This document shows, in pieces, positions 5,950 to 6,193 of a stretch of DNA of 6,193 nt. This DNA comes from an uncultured Planctomycetaceae bacterium. Lineage in GTDB: Bacteria; Planctomycetota; Planctomycetia; Planctomycetales; Planctomycetaceae. Where the stretch lies: positions 1 through 6,193 of the forward strand of contig CAIXQV010000703.1 of NCBI GenBank assembly GCA_903921605.1, read 5' to 3'. The notes beneath the pieces were generated by a model. It did no database searches, was not told the origin of the DNA, and was given only the letters and a program-made list of their open reading frames with translations. The position numbers and the translations under genes are program-made. Position 1 is the stretch's first letter; the number at the start of each line of letters is the position of its first letter.

Positions 5950-5964
5950 CGGCAGAGGCTGCCG
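5950..5964 (-). promoter_or_regulatory. Perfect GC hairpin in the sppA leader
   Basis: CGGCAG at 5950-5955 and CTGCCG at 5959-5964 form a perfect 6-bp stem with a 3-base loop. It lies 23 bases upstream of the sppA ATG, so it would be near the ribosome site of the sppA message. There is no T-run on either side, so it is not a standard terminator. A regulatory role is inference. Confidence 0.4.
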
Positions 5965-5993
5965 AATACATCCCTCACTTGCACGAACATCTG

Positions 5994-6004
5994 CACACTG
6001 TGTG
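5994..6004. promoter_or_regulatory. Short palindrome, possible operator
   Basis: CACAC-T-GTGTG is an 11-base perfect dyad in the gap upstream of sppA, where a regulator could bind. It is short enough to be due to chance, and no matching second site was seen. Confidence 0.25.
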
Positions 6005-6033
6005 AAAAGAGGAGGCCTGCATCAAGTCTACTG

Positions 6034-6150
6034 ATGATTCTGGTTGTAGGTATCGTAGCCATCCTGTCTGTCCTAACGTCATCAAAACCGGACCAACTGG
6101 AACGACCTGACTTTTCGGAACCGTCGATAGACAAGGCGGTGGCTTATTGA
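6034..6150 (+). CDS. Possible 38-codon membrane miniprotein
   Basis: From ATG 6034 to TGA 6148-6150 the frame encodes 38 residues: a hydrophobic stretch (2-14, ILVVGIVAILSVL) followed by an acidic polar tail containing PDFSEPS. That is the layout of a small single-pass membrane protein. A very good purine-rich site, AGAGGAGG at 6008-6015, lies upstream, but 18 bases from the ATG is too far for normal use. Sizes like this occur by chance, and the same frame stays open upstream as far as 5920 without coding character. It remains a weak candidate. Confidence 0.28.
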   Translation: MILVVGIVAILSVLTSSKPDQLERPDFSEPSIDKAVAY

Positions 6151-6183
6151 CTGGAGCAATTCCGGGCGAGTCACTCAATCGTC

Positions 6184-6193
6184 ATGAAAGCAA
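6184..6193 (+). CDS. Possible start of a further gene at the window edge
   Basis: ATG at 6184 begins Met-Lys-Ala before the sequence ends. GGGCGAG at 6164-6170 could be its ribosome site, at a rather long 13-base spacing. Three codons cannot establish a gene. If real, it would be transcribed divergently from sppA. Confidence 0.2.

Noticed and set aside
5937..6134. 65-codon minus-strand ORF just upstream of sppA
   Set aside because: Only a TTG start with no ribosome site, no hydrophobic or domain features, and it overlaps two other weak frames; nothing favours it as an operon partner of sppA.

Overview
The window looks like ordinary chromosomal DNA from a Gram-negative-type bacterium, most likely a planctomycete. 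That placement is inference from memory of protein families. The main support is the Lgt protein, which has a long N-terminal membrane extension, a Tyr-Gly-Gly in place of the usual His-Gly-Gly, and a Cys-rich GCFLYGCCYG motif; I associate this combination with planctomycete Lgt. No RNA gene, insertion sequence, CRISPR array or phage gene was seen, and no gap between genes exceeds 300 bases.

Plus strand, positions 1 to 4850. The window opens inside an HpcH/HpaI-family aldolase that has lost its N-terminus to the window edge. After a 164-base gap comes a 92-residue small membrane protein (828-1106) whose stop codon directly abuts the ATG of panC (pantothenate synthetase, 1107-1955). A 149-base gap with hairpins and one promoter-like site leads to lgt (prolipoprotein diacylglyceryl transferase, 2105-3190). 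A 46-base gap then separates lgt from an ECF sigma factor (GTG start, 3237-3809). The sigma gene overlaps by 8 bases a single-pass membrane protein of unknown family (3802-4542). That gene in turn overlaps, in a different frame, a further coding-looking stretch that ends at 4850.

Minus strand. sppA, a single-domain S49 signal peptide peptidase, runs from 5926 back to 4886 and converges on the plus-strand genes. A strong hairpin followed by a T-rich stretch in the sppA direction lies 16 bases past its stop codon. This terminator is embedded in the 3' end of the last plus-strand reading frame. The segment 5927-6193 upstream of sppA has no firm gene, but holds a GC-rich hairpin, a short palindrome, a possible 38-codon membrane ORF and, at the very edge, an ATG that may begin the next gene.

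Biological theme. Lgt lipidates prolipoproteins, SppA degrades cleaved signal peptides, and ECF sigma factors commonly answer envelope signals, so the right two-thirds leans towards envelope and lipoprotein biology. PanC (coenzyme A precursor supply) and the aldolase are metabolic. The least explained part is the sigma factor with its translationally coupled membrane partner, which lacks the usual zinc-binding anti-sigma motif, together with the frame break after it.
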